A stretch of DNA of 64,000 bases from assembly GCA_026315105.1 (NCBI GenBank), contig CM048744.1:367557159-367621158 (forward strand). The letters are read 5' to 3'. Both the position numbers and the translations under genes were made by a program. This stretch comes from Locusta migratoria. Taxonomy: Eukaryota; Arthropoda; Insecta; Orthoptera; Acrididae. Positions 55,517 through 64,000 of this stretch are shown here, piece by piece. Each line of letters starts with the position of its first letter. Position 1 is the stretch's first letter. The notes under the pieces are model-generated. The model did not search any database. It was given only the letters and a program-made list of their open reading frames with translations, and was not told where the DNA came from.

Positions 55517-56126
55517 TACAGTACAGGTCAGAACTTTTTGATCACTTATCACACCTATGGATTTGTGGTTAAAACAGAGATGTAGTTTTAAATAATCTCT
55601 CACAGATCTGGTTTGATACTAAAACAAGCATAGACATGTAAAGACGGAACAACTCTATTGTGTATTTGACCGGTTCTCTGTATGGTGGGGCACTGGTAAG
55701 TAATTGTAGCTCTGCATCACGAAGGCTATTAGTAGGACAATAGCAACAATAGTTGGCATAGCCCAATCTGCAGTGGTGTACACATTGCAGTGGTTCAAGA
55801 AAACCAGTGCCAATGCAAGTGTTTCATGATCTGGAGGACCCCGTGCAACATCATACAGGGAAGATCAGTTCATATGTGTATAGAGTAAAAGTCAGAGGAC
55901 TAATATGGCACTTGAAATTCGCAAGTAAGTCAATAAAATGTGAACTGCTCCAATCTCTGTCTCAATGATGCAATGCCATCTTCGTGAATGTGGTTTAAAA
56001 AACCTTTATTATAGACACAAAAAGGTGAAAATGATGCAATGGGCACAGTAACATAAAAATTGGAGCATGCAGCAGTCCAAGGTGTTACTCATGGATGAAT
56101 TGAAGTTTGAAGTATTTGGAAGCCAT

Positions 56127-56924
56127 CAGTGGTGGCGCTAGGCATCGGCAACCGCCGACGGCCTCGCGCCTGAGGGGGCCTCGCAAAGCATTGTTAAAAT
56201 TTTTGTTTTCTTTTGTTTAAAGGCGCTTTTCAACTGCTAGGTTATGTAGCGACGACCTACATCTAGCTTAACCATAGAACAAATACAAGATTTGTACCAA
56301 AGGGTGGGATTCGACCCCCGACGGGAGCAATCTCGCTCACCGTGGTATGACGCCTTAGTGCGCTCGGCTATTCCTGGCCGGCAGCTATTTAGTTGTCCGT
56401 ATTTATTTCTGTATGAGTGCAGCATTGATGCAATTTTTAGTTAAATACTTGCAAAACAAGTTCTTCAGTGTATTTTTAGAAAACAATTTGGAAGAAGTAT
56501 GTCCAAATGTTTATATAACAATAAAGACTCATGCTCACAGTTACAGTCAGTACAGTTTCTCAAAGTTAAAATTGATTAAGACTTACTCTAGAAGCACAAT
56601 GAGCCAAGAAAGACTATCTGTGTTGTCAGTACTGTCAATCGAAGCTAAAATAGTGGCTAGTAGTAATTATGATGTGATCTTAAAACAATTCAGTGAGGCG
56701 AAAAACCGAAAAGTTCGTCTATTTTAATTTGTGTTTGTTTATTGTAATTTTTGTCACTGCAATGTTAAGTGTATATTATACTAATAAAATTTTAGTATAT
56801 CCTAATGATTATTGGTGCATAATTCAGCTCATTTTATTTAACATTTTCTTCCTGACTGAAAAAATGAAAGGGCCTCGCAAAGACAATTTGGCCGACGCCC
56901 AGTTTTTGTCTAGCATCGCCACTG
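56127..56924 (+). mobile_element. hAT derivative nested in Tc1, 8-bp target duplication
   Basis: Ends CAGTGGTGGCGCTAGGCA and the complement of the right end (CAGTGGCGATGCTAGACA). Flanks GAAGCCAT (56119-56126) and CGAGCCAT (56925-56932) agree in 6 of 8 bases. A transposase C-terminus is retained at 56413-56727: FSKLKLIKTYSRSTMSQERL then SVLSVLSIE, the hAT dimerisation region. The rest of the gene is deleted, so it depends on a partner. Confidence 0.85.
56250..56388 (-). mobile_element. tRNA-like SINE nested in the hAT copy
   Basis: Minus strand: GCCGGCCAGGAATAGCCGAG, then CCGTCGGGGGTCGAATCCCA (B-box with one change), then a tail. A-box-like TAGCCGAGCGC. No clear target duplication. It is the innermost of three nested elements. 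Confidence 0.65.
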
Positions 56925-57624
56925 CGAGCCATCGTCGAATGTTTGTTCGTCGACTTCATGGAGAATGTATGAAGAGTCAGAGTGTGACTAGAGTGAAGCA
57001 TGGTGGAGGGTTGGTTATGCTGTGGGGATATCTTGCAGGTGATAATGTCGATGATAACATGCAAATTAATGGAACATTAAAGAAGGAATGATATCAAGGG
57101 ATACTGATCAACAATGCAGTTCCATCTGGCAAGAGGCTTATTGGTTGTGGATTTGTTCTGCAGCAGGACAATGACCCCAAACATTCTTCTAAATTGTGTA
57201 GAGGGTATGTCAATAGAAAAGAGAAATGTGAGGAACTGAAAAAATATGATTTGGCTAAGTCAGTCAGCAGACCTAAATACAATTGAACTGTTATGGTATG
57301 AACTTGACAGGGAGGTCCAAAAACTGAGGTCAACTAACGTTGAAGAGCTATGGAATAATTTAAGAGCTGATGGGCAGTGATATCTGCACAAACACTACAA
57401 AATCTTATTTCCAGAATGCCAAAAGTTTGAGCAGCTGTTCGGAGGGCAAAGGGTGGTTACTTTGACTAGGCTAAAATATAAACCATTATGTATTGTACTT
57501 AATGATAGAGAGAGAGAAAATGTATTTTTTGTTGGTCTATTTAGTTTTTACAATGTGTTTGTACATTGAAATAAAGTATCTAGTTTTGGGCATAGTAGTT
57601 TGAAAACATTTGACCGGTAGTGTA

Positions 57625-58035
57625 TATCCCTGAACTATAAATAGGATTCTTAACAGATGGCACAAAGTGGAATATTAAATGCTACTCTTAGTTACTACTT
57701 GCAACTCTTAGTGGTGACTTGTCACTGAAACAAAGTCAAAGCCAATAGTGTGATATGGGGGAAAGACAGGTATACAAACTGCAACAAATTGGTAGCACTG
57801 CAGGATCTAAACTGCTACTTGTGACTTAGTTCTGAGTTGTCACTGAAATTACAGTCTTATCCTATAACGCAACCCAGGGAAAAGGAAAAGTACCAACTAC
57901 AACCACCAGATGGCAATGGTGTTGCATTGAAATTGGTACACTAATTTCTTGATTCAAATCTTAGTTAGATTCTGTACAGTTGTTACTGTGAGAACTGTGA
58001 CTTCTCATTCACAATGATTTTTCACAGATACACAA
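57625..58035. other. No recognisable gene; weak internal direct repeat
   Basis: CTACTTG...CTTAG...TTGTCACTGAAA occurs twice (about 57695-57730 and 57815-57850), a degenerate tandem copy. Confidence 0.4.
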
Positions 58036-58039
58036 TTTC

Positions 58040-58440
58040 TTGGCCATCTACACTCCTTACCACTCTCATTGGCAGCTGCTCAGTGAGCCACCGCCAGTGC
58101 TGATTGCCAGTAGCAGAAAGCAGAGGGAAGTGGAGAAGCAACAGAGAGGATGGGTAAGAAGGGGCACACAATTCAAAGCAGCTAACCAGCTATCTGTTCA
58201 GGACAATGTTCAAAAGCCAGATGGCTTCGCGCATCCTGAGGTCATCACGCCGCCTGCAAGATCCAGGCTTTCAAAGAGTGTGGGTTTGCTTGTAGGCGGG
58301 AGCTCCAATGTTAGGTGCGTAAAAGGAGATGGCTGTCAAAGAGAGGAAAGAAGAACAACATGCACTCTGTGTGTATACTGGGTGGAGGCATTCCAGATGT
58401 GGAACGGGTTATCTATGGGAAGCATCACCTCCGTCTGAGT
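58040..58440 (+). pseudogene. LINE ORF1 fragment, possibly CR1-like with esterase-type domain start
   Basis: The ORF reads AANQLSVQDNVQKPDGFAHP, then after a frame change MHSVCILGGGIPDVERVIYG. The V-H-S-V-x-I-P-G-x-x-x-x-D-V block resembles the start of the SGNH-esterase-like domain in ORF1 of CR1-type LINEs common in insects. Only about 130 codons remain, and no downstream part is visible. Family assignment is from recall. A host gene fragment is less likely, as no splice sites bound it. Confidence 0.4.
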
Positions 58441-59870
58441 GTAAGCATTTTAAAATTATACGTATTTGTGAATTTTTCATTGGACTGATTCCACTGAGTC
58501 CCTTATTTTACTATGTTTTACACAATGATTTAAGAAGGAAAAGTTATTTCAATTTTGGGCAGTATTCTGATTCAATATGGTTGTTACCCAGAATACTCTT
58601 AATTATATAATTGGTTGTGTGATTTGTTGCATTTGTTCCACTATGTAATAATCAGATTTATATTTGCCAAGCAACACAAACATCTACACCTTTCTAGGAG
58701 CATCTGTAACCATTGAAGACCCATGCCAATTATGTTCGGCCAGCGTCTACACTTTGATTTCACAGAATTTAGTAAAGACATGTAACATGTGAATCAAGTT
58801 TTAATTCAAGTGTAACGCTCCAACTGTTAAATGGTTTGAATTTTCACCTTATTGAATTCATTGTTGTACAAATTTCTGCAGAGTTGTGAGTTTTCCTAAT
58901 AATGTTTTCCTGAAAGTCAAATGTGATCATATATAAAGTCCCCTCACATTTACACTAAATGAGTTGTAATTGTAACACATTCCTTCCTTAGTCACTAGGT
59001 CCCTTTCTGGGCAACCCATTCTTCCCAAGAGTGTCTGGTGTCCATGTAATCATTGAGTGTCACCACATCTAGGTAAGGGGGAGGGGATGTACAGGATTGA
59101 TCAGCCAGTTTAAAATAGCTTAGGGAAATAATTCAAAAATTTATTTCTAAACTACTTCTAAGTTTTATAAGTGTTCTCCCAGTGCTACATTTGCCATAAC
59201 AATGTGACCAAGCCTGTCCACCTACCAGGATACAGCCAGCCAGAACCAGTACCGACGGCTGATTCTAAAGTCACACGTCCCTTCTGGCGTCTGTGCTGAA
59301 TCTACTGACATTTCAATGCTACCATGTGAAACAATAGCAGACACCCACGATTGATCACGTGTGCTGCTGCTGAAGAACTCTGAGATGCGAAAATCAGTTC
59401 CTCCACTCTATTCCGTTCTAGCTCTTGTACAGTATAGACACACTCCAGAGGCCCAGCCTCTGTGCGGGTCGAACAGCCTCGTGCTGTTCGCTCCCACCTA
59501 GCGGATGTTCGGTATTAGCCATCAACTGTGTGAACCATAACTGTTACCTTTTCCATTTCCTAATCCACAAAATTCGACTGGCATTCATTCATTGCATCCA
59601 ACCTTAAAGTGAGTCCCACTATGTCTCCCATACTTTCAGAATATAACAAATATTAACTTGAATCCTATCTTTTATTTATTAATCAATCACCCCTTTCTAA
59701 GGTGCCCACAAGCCTTCACTGCTTCGCCTTTCACCCTGACAACACCTCCAACTCATCATATTTGTACAGCAGTCAGATGGGTTGTACAATTTTGGTATCA
59801 TTCTGGGATAAAGGTTAAGTGCTGTACAGGTATGGGTGGAACTAATTGCGCTAATTGTGGAAAGAGGCAG
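58441..59870. other. No recognisable gene
   Basis: AT-rich DNA with a small GC-richer patch (about 59450-59520) containing CAGAGGCCCAGCCTCTG, a 17-bp palindrome. ORFs are short and lack motifs. Confidence 0.4.
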
Positions 59871-59874
59871 GCTG

Positions 59875-60117
59875 TCAGTCCCATAGGCAAGCCATCAGAA
59901 GCAACCCTAATTGCCCCCGCCCCCTCAATTCAATGACGTACTTCTTGATGAACTGTCTTATCAGTTCCAATTGAAATTTGGCTAATAGTAGCTTTGATCC
60001 TGTTTGTAATTCATACACATCACAAGAATTCGCCACAGAAAAGTCTATGAGATGGAAAAATATTATTTGTAGCACTTCATTGTTTTTGAGCAAACATTTA
60101 ACTGAACTGAAAAGCAT
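59875..60117 (-). pseudogene. piggyBac-like transposase C-terminal fragment
   Basis: VLQIIFFHLIDFSVANSCDV then YELQTGSKLLLAKFQLELIR and QFI match the W-x-K-K-x-F-F-H-L-x-D-x-x-x-x-N-A...F-R-x-x-L-x-x-x-L block that follows the catalytic domain in piggyBac. The same block occurs in the copy at 19000-22400. Only about 70 codons are recognisable. The catalytic part and the Cys-rich end are not seen. Confidence 0.55.
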
Positions 60118-61384
60118 ATTGATTTTGTAACAACACCAAAGTTGTTTTTAACATTATAGCATATCCAGATTTCAGCTATATATAGTGTCTTCAGTGTGTT
60201 TGTAAGAGTTGCTTGAGACCAATAAGCTCATAGGACAGCCTGTCATCTTATGTTGCTACTGGTGAATGTTATACAGAAACTCCATTTGTATGAGTTACTC
60301 GAAACAAGTCAGCCCAAGAGTAGAGAATCTGACTACTGGTATATGCTGAATACAGTTTATTTCTCTGAAGATAGCTACTGATAACTAAAGTCTGCATATG
60401 CTATAAAAATAAAAACCTATTCAGCAGTGATATGAGTCATCTCAATAACTGAATCATTTAAACTGTTTAGCCAAACACAACATTTTTCAAACCTCTTAAA
60501 ATTTCCTTGGCATTTTTCCGATTTCCTCAACATAATTTATATTCGCCAATTTGCAGAACATGTTGCAAGCCTGATTTTATAACCTCAGGGAGCAAACAAA
60601 AGTACAGAAAAGTGAAGAGTAACACATGGAAACACTACAGTATCTAACAAAATAAAATTCACTTAAAAATGAAAAATTCTCAAGGTACTTTGTGCAAAGC
60701 ATAAAAAAATAACTAGTCGAATTTTCAATATTTACATCAGAAATAAGTTGCAGGCTTTCTAAAAACATACATTATTACGAACAAAATTAACTTTCATTTT
60801 TACTGAGATGCAAACCAATATTAATTGTTCACTTTCAGATGTAGAGCAAAGTAGTAGTATTAAATTTTTATGGCTGACCAGTTTATCCCCTTCACATGCT
60901 GTGAGTGGTGCTATTGCTCCAACCTGTCCAGAAAATAAGTATACATTACAGCAGTGTTTTTCATCCCTTTCGAATATTCGATCCACTTCAAAATAAAAAT
61001 TTTCTGACAACCCCCTTCCAAGTACAGATATTCTGCCTCCACCCTTCCCCCAACCTCATGAATGGTAACAAAACTATGTTATCTCTAAGAAAACAAATTT
61101 AATCTTCTTTCTTTTGCTACAGTATTCTTTTAAATTGTTGGATATTTTGTGTGTATTTTTACATGATTTCCAACAACAACAAAATGTTTTGCTTACTGAG
61201 TGTTTCGCATTACGGGCAAGACTCAGAAGCGAATTAAGGTCATTAGAAAGTTCCCACTGTACAGCCAATTTCTTAAGAAATACATCTTTGTTTTTCGAAT
61301 TTTTCAGAATTACATATTGTGTCAGGTTCTTTTACCTATCAATTGGTTTCTGAAAACAGTTTTCAGGTTTTGTGCTTATTCATC
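60118..61384. other. No recognisable gene
   Basis: AT-rich. The minus ORF 61010-60759 (MSENFYFEVDRIFERDEKHC...) has no known domain. No splice-bounded exon evident. Confidence 0.4.
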
Positions 61385-61730
61385 ATCATTGTTGTTGTTG
61401 TTGTTGTTGTTGTGGTCGTCAGTCCGCAGACTGGTTTGATGCAGCTCTCCACACTACCCTGTCCGTGCAAGTCTCTTCATTTGAGAATAAGTTCGGCAAC
61501 CTACATCCTTTTGAATCTGCATACTGTATTCGTCCCTCGGTCTCCCTCTACGATTTTTAGCCCACACACTTCCTTCTATTGCTAAGTTGACAATTCCTTG
61601 ATGTCTCAAAATCTGTCCAACGAATCTCTCTCTTCTCTTAGTAAGGATATGCCAGAGAATCCTTTTCTCCCAGATTTGGTTAAGCACCTCCTCATTAGCC
61701 ATGTGATCTATCCATCTAATTATGGTATTT
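61385..61730 (-). pseudogene. RTE-like LINE 3' fragment with (CAA)n tail
   Basis: The plus-strand (GTT)n at about 61390-61412 is the antisense 3' tail, followed by the TCCGCAGACTGGTTTGATGC terminus. The minus-strand ORF MANEEVLNQIWEKRILWHIL with GRPRDEYSMQIQKDV is the C-terminus after the reverse transcriptase. It is the best preserved copy of this segment in the window, but 5'-truncated next to the Gypsy sequence. Confidence 0.85.
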
Positions 61731-61829
61731 TTATTTCCATTGCTGACGACATCATCGACCTAGCAGCTGGCAATAGCGACGAGGTAGCTGCCTCTGATGC
61801 GTGTGTTACCGTAAATTAACGTTTTGCAC

Positions 61830-64000
61830 ATAAACGTCCGTAAAATACAACTTCGCGAAACGTTGTCATTTCCGTGTGTTGTTTCTACCAATCAGAAGCA
61901 GTGTCGTTTGGGCGGGGGGAAAGGCGACGGGTGTCGCCCGCTTCAGAAAGCGCGCCAATTTCATGTCTTTCGTGCGGGGCGGCCCATTCTCGGGAATCGT
62001 GCCCGCACATACGGGCCATGTGTAATCGTTGTCGAAAATCGGGACACATCGCCCGAGTGGGTCGCTCCTCTGCTCGGGGCCGCAAAAGGACCTTTCACCC
62101 TCGTGGTTTTGGTGTGTCGGCCATGGATATTAATAAAGTTGTTCCCATCAGCGTACAGCCACTGAAATGGTTTATAGACCTCTGCATTCTGCGGAAAACT
62201 GTCATGCTTTAAGTGAACAGGTGCGATGACCTCGCTTCTAAGTTCAGCTACTCATCAAGCATTAGGCTCCCCTACTTTATGTCCGGCGCCTCACGTGTTG
62301 GTTAGCTACGGCGGCAACCCTATTGCGTTATTGGGGTCATTTGTCGCCGAAGCTACGTATCAGAGTGTTAGCCGCGCGGTACCGTTTGTGGTAGTAAAGA
62401 GTGCGATAGCTACGAATATCTTCGGCCTCGACGCTTTCCATGGTTTTGGCTTTACTATTACTGATTCGGTCTGCTTGGTTTCCAATAAAATTCTGTACGA
62501 GAGTCTCGCGCAGCTTCGCGCGGGTTTCTCATCCTTGTTTGCACCTGGTCTTGGGTGCGCTAAGAATTTTTGGGCCACTATTACTCTTAAAAATACGGCT
62601 CACCCCGTCTTATGTTGTGCTTGGCCTCTCCCGATCGCCCTCCACGGCACTGTTAAATCCAAATTAGATTGACTGACAGCGGAGGGTATTTTGTGTCCTG
62701 TCACAGCAAGTGAGTGGGCCTCCCCTCTGGTGTCCTGCGTTTATGTGGCGACTTTAAGAGAACTGTAAATTCTCACTCCCTCATTGATTCTTTTCCCATG
62801 CCTCGACCAGTGGATAGATCGGTTGTCAGGGGGCCAGTATTTTTCGGAGATATATCTGGCAGAGGCTTATCTCCAGTTGCCTTTAGATGATGCCTCCAAG
62901 CAAGCGGTGGTAATTTCTACTTCTTTCGGCCTGTATCAATATCACAGATTGCCATTCGGTGTGGCCAGTGCCCGCGCAATCTTTCAGCGTTTTTTGGAGC
63001 TGTTGCTAGCACCGGTTCCCTGTTGTGTGAACTACATGGATGATATTGTGGTGACGCAGTCCACAGCTGCGGACCATATTGCCAACCTCCGTTTCTTGTT
63101 TTCTGTTCTGGAAGAGGCCGGCCTCCGCTGTAATTTTCAGAAATCATCTTTCTTCCAATCGTCTATCGAGTACTTGGGCTACGAGGTATCCAGGTCGGGG
63201 GTGCATCCCGTAACTGATCATGTGCGTGTGGTCGCAGATCTTCCCCGACCTTCTTCCGTTCAAGAACTTTAAGTATTCCTGGGCAAGATCACTTATTATC
63301 ACTGCTTCCTCCCGCAGGCAGCCACAGTGGCTCACCCCCTACACCAAATGCTGCATAAGGTCGTCCTGTTCCACTGGTCTCCTGCTTGTGAGCGGGCTTT
63401 TCAATCACTTAAAGCGGCCCTCCTTGAGGCTCTATGCCTTGCTGCGTACACCCCAGGCATCCCCCTTGTGGTGGCTGCAGATGCCTCCCAGCACGGTGTG
63501 GGGGCAGTGTTGGCACATCGGTTCCCTGATGGGTCGGAGCACCCGTTGGTGTTTGCATCTAAAACTCTTATGGGGGCGCAGCGCCAGTATTCCCAGGTGG
63601 ACAAGGAAAAACTTTTTATGTTTATCTCTAAAGGTCAAAGTTCACCCTATACACAGACCACCGCCCATTAGTGTCTTTGTTCCACCCGTCGGCGGCTCTT
63701 CCGGACAAGGCAGTCCATCATTTTCAACGCTGGGCCTTATACCATTCTCATTTTCATTACAAGATATTAGTACCACTCGACGGCTCAGCACGCCAATGCC
63801 GACGCCTTATCGCGCCTCCCAGTAGGCCCCAACCCAGACTTTGATGCTGAAGATCTTTTGTGTTTTGCAGTAGACGAGTCAGCGGTAGACATAGTCGCCG
63901 GTTTCCCTATCAATAGCTCACGGATCGCGGAGGCCACTGCTGCTGACTCTGTCCTCCGGGCCATCCTTAAACTGGTGAGGCAAGGCTGGTCGGAGCGTCC
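61830..64000 (+). pseudogene. Gypsy-type LTR retrotransposon Gag-Pol, running off the window end
   Basis: Zinc knuckles CLSCGAAHSRESC and CNRCRKSGHIARV (about 61945-62060) mark the end of Gag. 62226-62672 covers protease and linker text (IALLGSFVAEATY, FGLDAFHGFGF). Reverse transcriptase 62784-63272 shows GGQYFSEIYLAEAYLQLPLD, YQYHRLPFGVASA and CVNYMDDIVV, an intact Y-M-D-D box. RNase H 63327-63671 shows PLVVAADASQHGVGAVLAHR and QVDKEKL. After a shift, HFQRWALY and text to the end lead toward the integrase. No 5' LTR is visible; the 5' side meets a LINE fragment at about 61730. Stops and shifts near 62670, 63272 and 63671 break the polyprotein. It resembles the K02A2.6/mag type. Confidence 0.85.

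Larger units (their letters stand above)
55750..57400 (+). pseudogene. Tc1-like transposase pseudogene split by hAT
   Basis: Before the insertion: LMDELKFEVFGSH (about 56090-56126), matching W-S-D-E-S-K-F-x-x-F-G with the first Asp kept. After it: RRMFVRRLHGECMKSQSVTR and VKHGGGLVMLWGYLAGD (about 56932-57050), the G-G-S-V-M-x-W-G block. Further on, FVLQQDNDPKHSSKL (about 57150-57195) holds the second catalytic region Q-D-N-D-P-K-H, and DLNTIELLWYELDREVQ (about 57270-57320) the third, with L-N-P-I-E changed to L-N-T-I-E. Several stops and frameshifts make it dead. Transposases of this type cut and paste at TA. Confidence 0.8.
55519..57622 (+). mobile_element. Tc1-like transposon, TA-flanked, containing a hAT insertion
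   Basis: The left end CAGTACAGGTCAGAACTTTT and the complement of the right end (CACTACCGGTCAAATGTTTT) are inverted repeats of the Tc1 type. TA lies outside each (55517-55518 and 57623-57624). After removing the hAT insertion (56127-56924 plus one duplication) about 1.3 kb remains, including a transposase relic. This is the usual size for a Tc1 element. Confidence 0.85.

Noticed and set aside
58040..58438. 132-codon ORF as a host gene
   Set aside because: No splice signals, and the text resembles a LINE ORF1 after a frame change.
60759..61010. 83-codon minus ORF with mixed composition
   Set aside because: No recognisable domain, AT-biased codons and no splice context; left as unassigned sequence.

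Overview
The window reads as nuclear DNA of a large-genome insect. The repeat families (tRNA-Ser-like SINEs, RTE-like and I-like LINEs, Penelope, piggyBac, Tc1 and hAT remnants) look to me like those of locusts or grasshoppers (Schistocerca-like Orthoptera). That assignment rests on recall of repeat families and was not searched. There is no prokaryotic gene organisation, operon, rRNA or CRISPR array.

The only convincing host coding sequence is one 146-nt exon on the minus strand (35975-36120). It has consensus splice sites and encodes a piece of SMG6/EST1A, the endonuclease of nonsense-mediated mRNA decay. I found no second SMG6 exon, so the window is best read as two very long introns of this gene filled with transposons. 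Nearly every other ORF is a decayed transposon gene, a low-complexity ORF or an antisense shadow.

Layout. 1-1.86 kb: little beyond a TG microsatellite. 1.87-9.1 kb: an RTE-like LINE 3' fragment; a 2.4-kb inverted-repeat element (2415-4811) with a 7-bp target duplication, holding a SINE with 11-bp target duplications and a tRNA-cored inverted repeat; a Tc1 transposase remnant; a second inverted-repeat element (5498-7750) with an internally deleted gene; a TA-flanked MITE; a tRNA-derived SINE. 10.6-15.7 kb: an RTE-like fragment, a MADF-domain (PIF/Harbinger-like) remnant, and two copies of an I-like LINE endonuclease region. 17.6-22.65 kb: a piggyBac transposase pseudogene split by a 3.3-kb RTE-like LINE with an 11-bp target duplication. 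25.3-30.6 kb: a Helitron candidate with a degenerate minisatellite, followed by a Mutator-like transposase remnant. 31.4-35 kb: a tRNA-cored element with terminal direct repeats, a polypurine TIR element and a ZMYM1-like hAT remnant. 36-37.1 kb: the SMG6 exon and a foldback made of Penelope-like tails. 38.7-42.9 kb: a second hAT remnant and a Gypsy element with both LTRs, each LTR carrying a tRNA-like module. 43.9-50.9 kb: a foldback MITE and a near-complete I-like LINE interrupted by a solo LTR. 51-55.2 kb: a SINE, an RTE fragment, a Penelope-like element and more palindromes. 55.5-57.6 kb: Tc1 containing hAT containing a SINE. 58-64 kb: LINE and piggyBac scraps, then a Gypsy polyprotein running off the end.

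The genes do not form a pathway. The order of events is written in the nesting: DNA transposons were hit by LINEs, SINEs and LTR elements. Recurrent themes are tRNA-derived promoter modules captured by different element types and long palindromes. Element calls rest on motifs, terminal repeats and target-site duplications read by eye.
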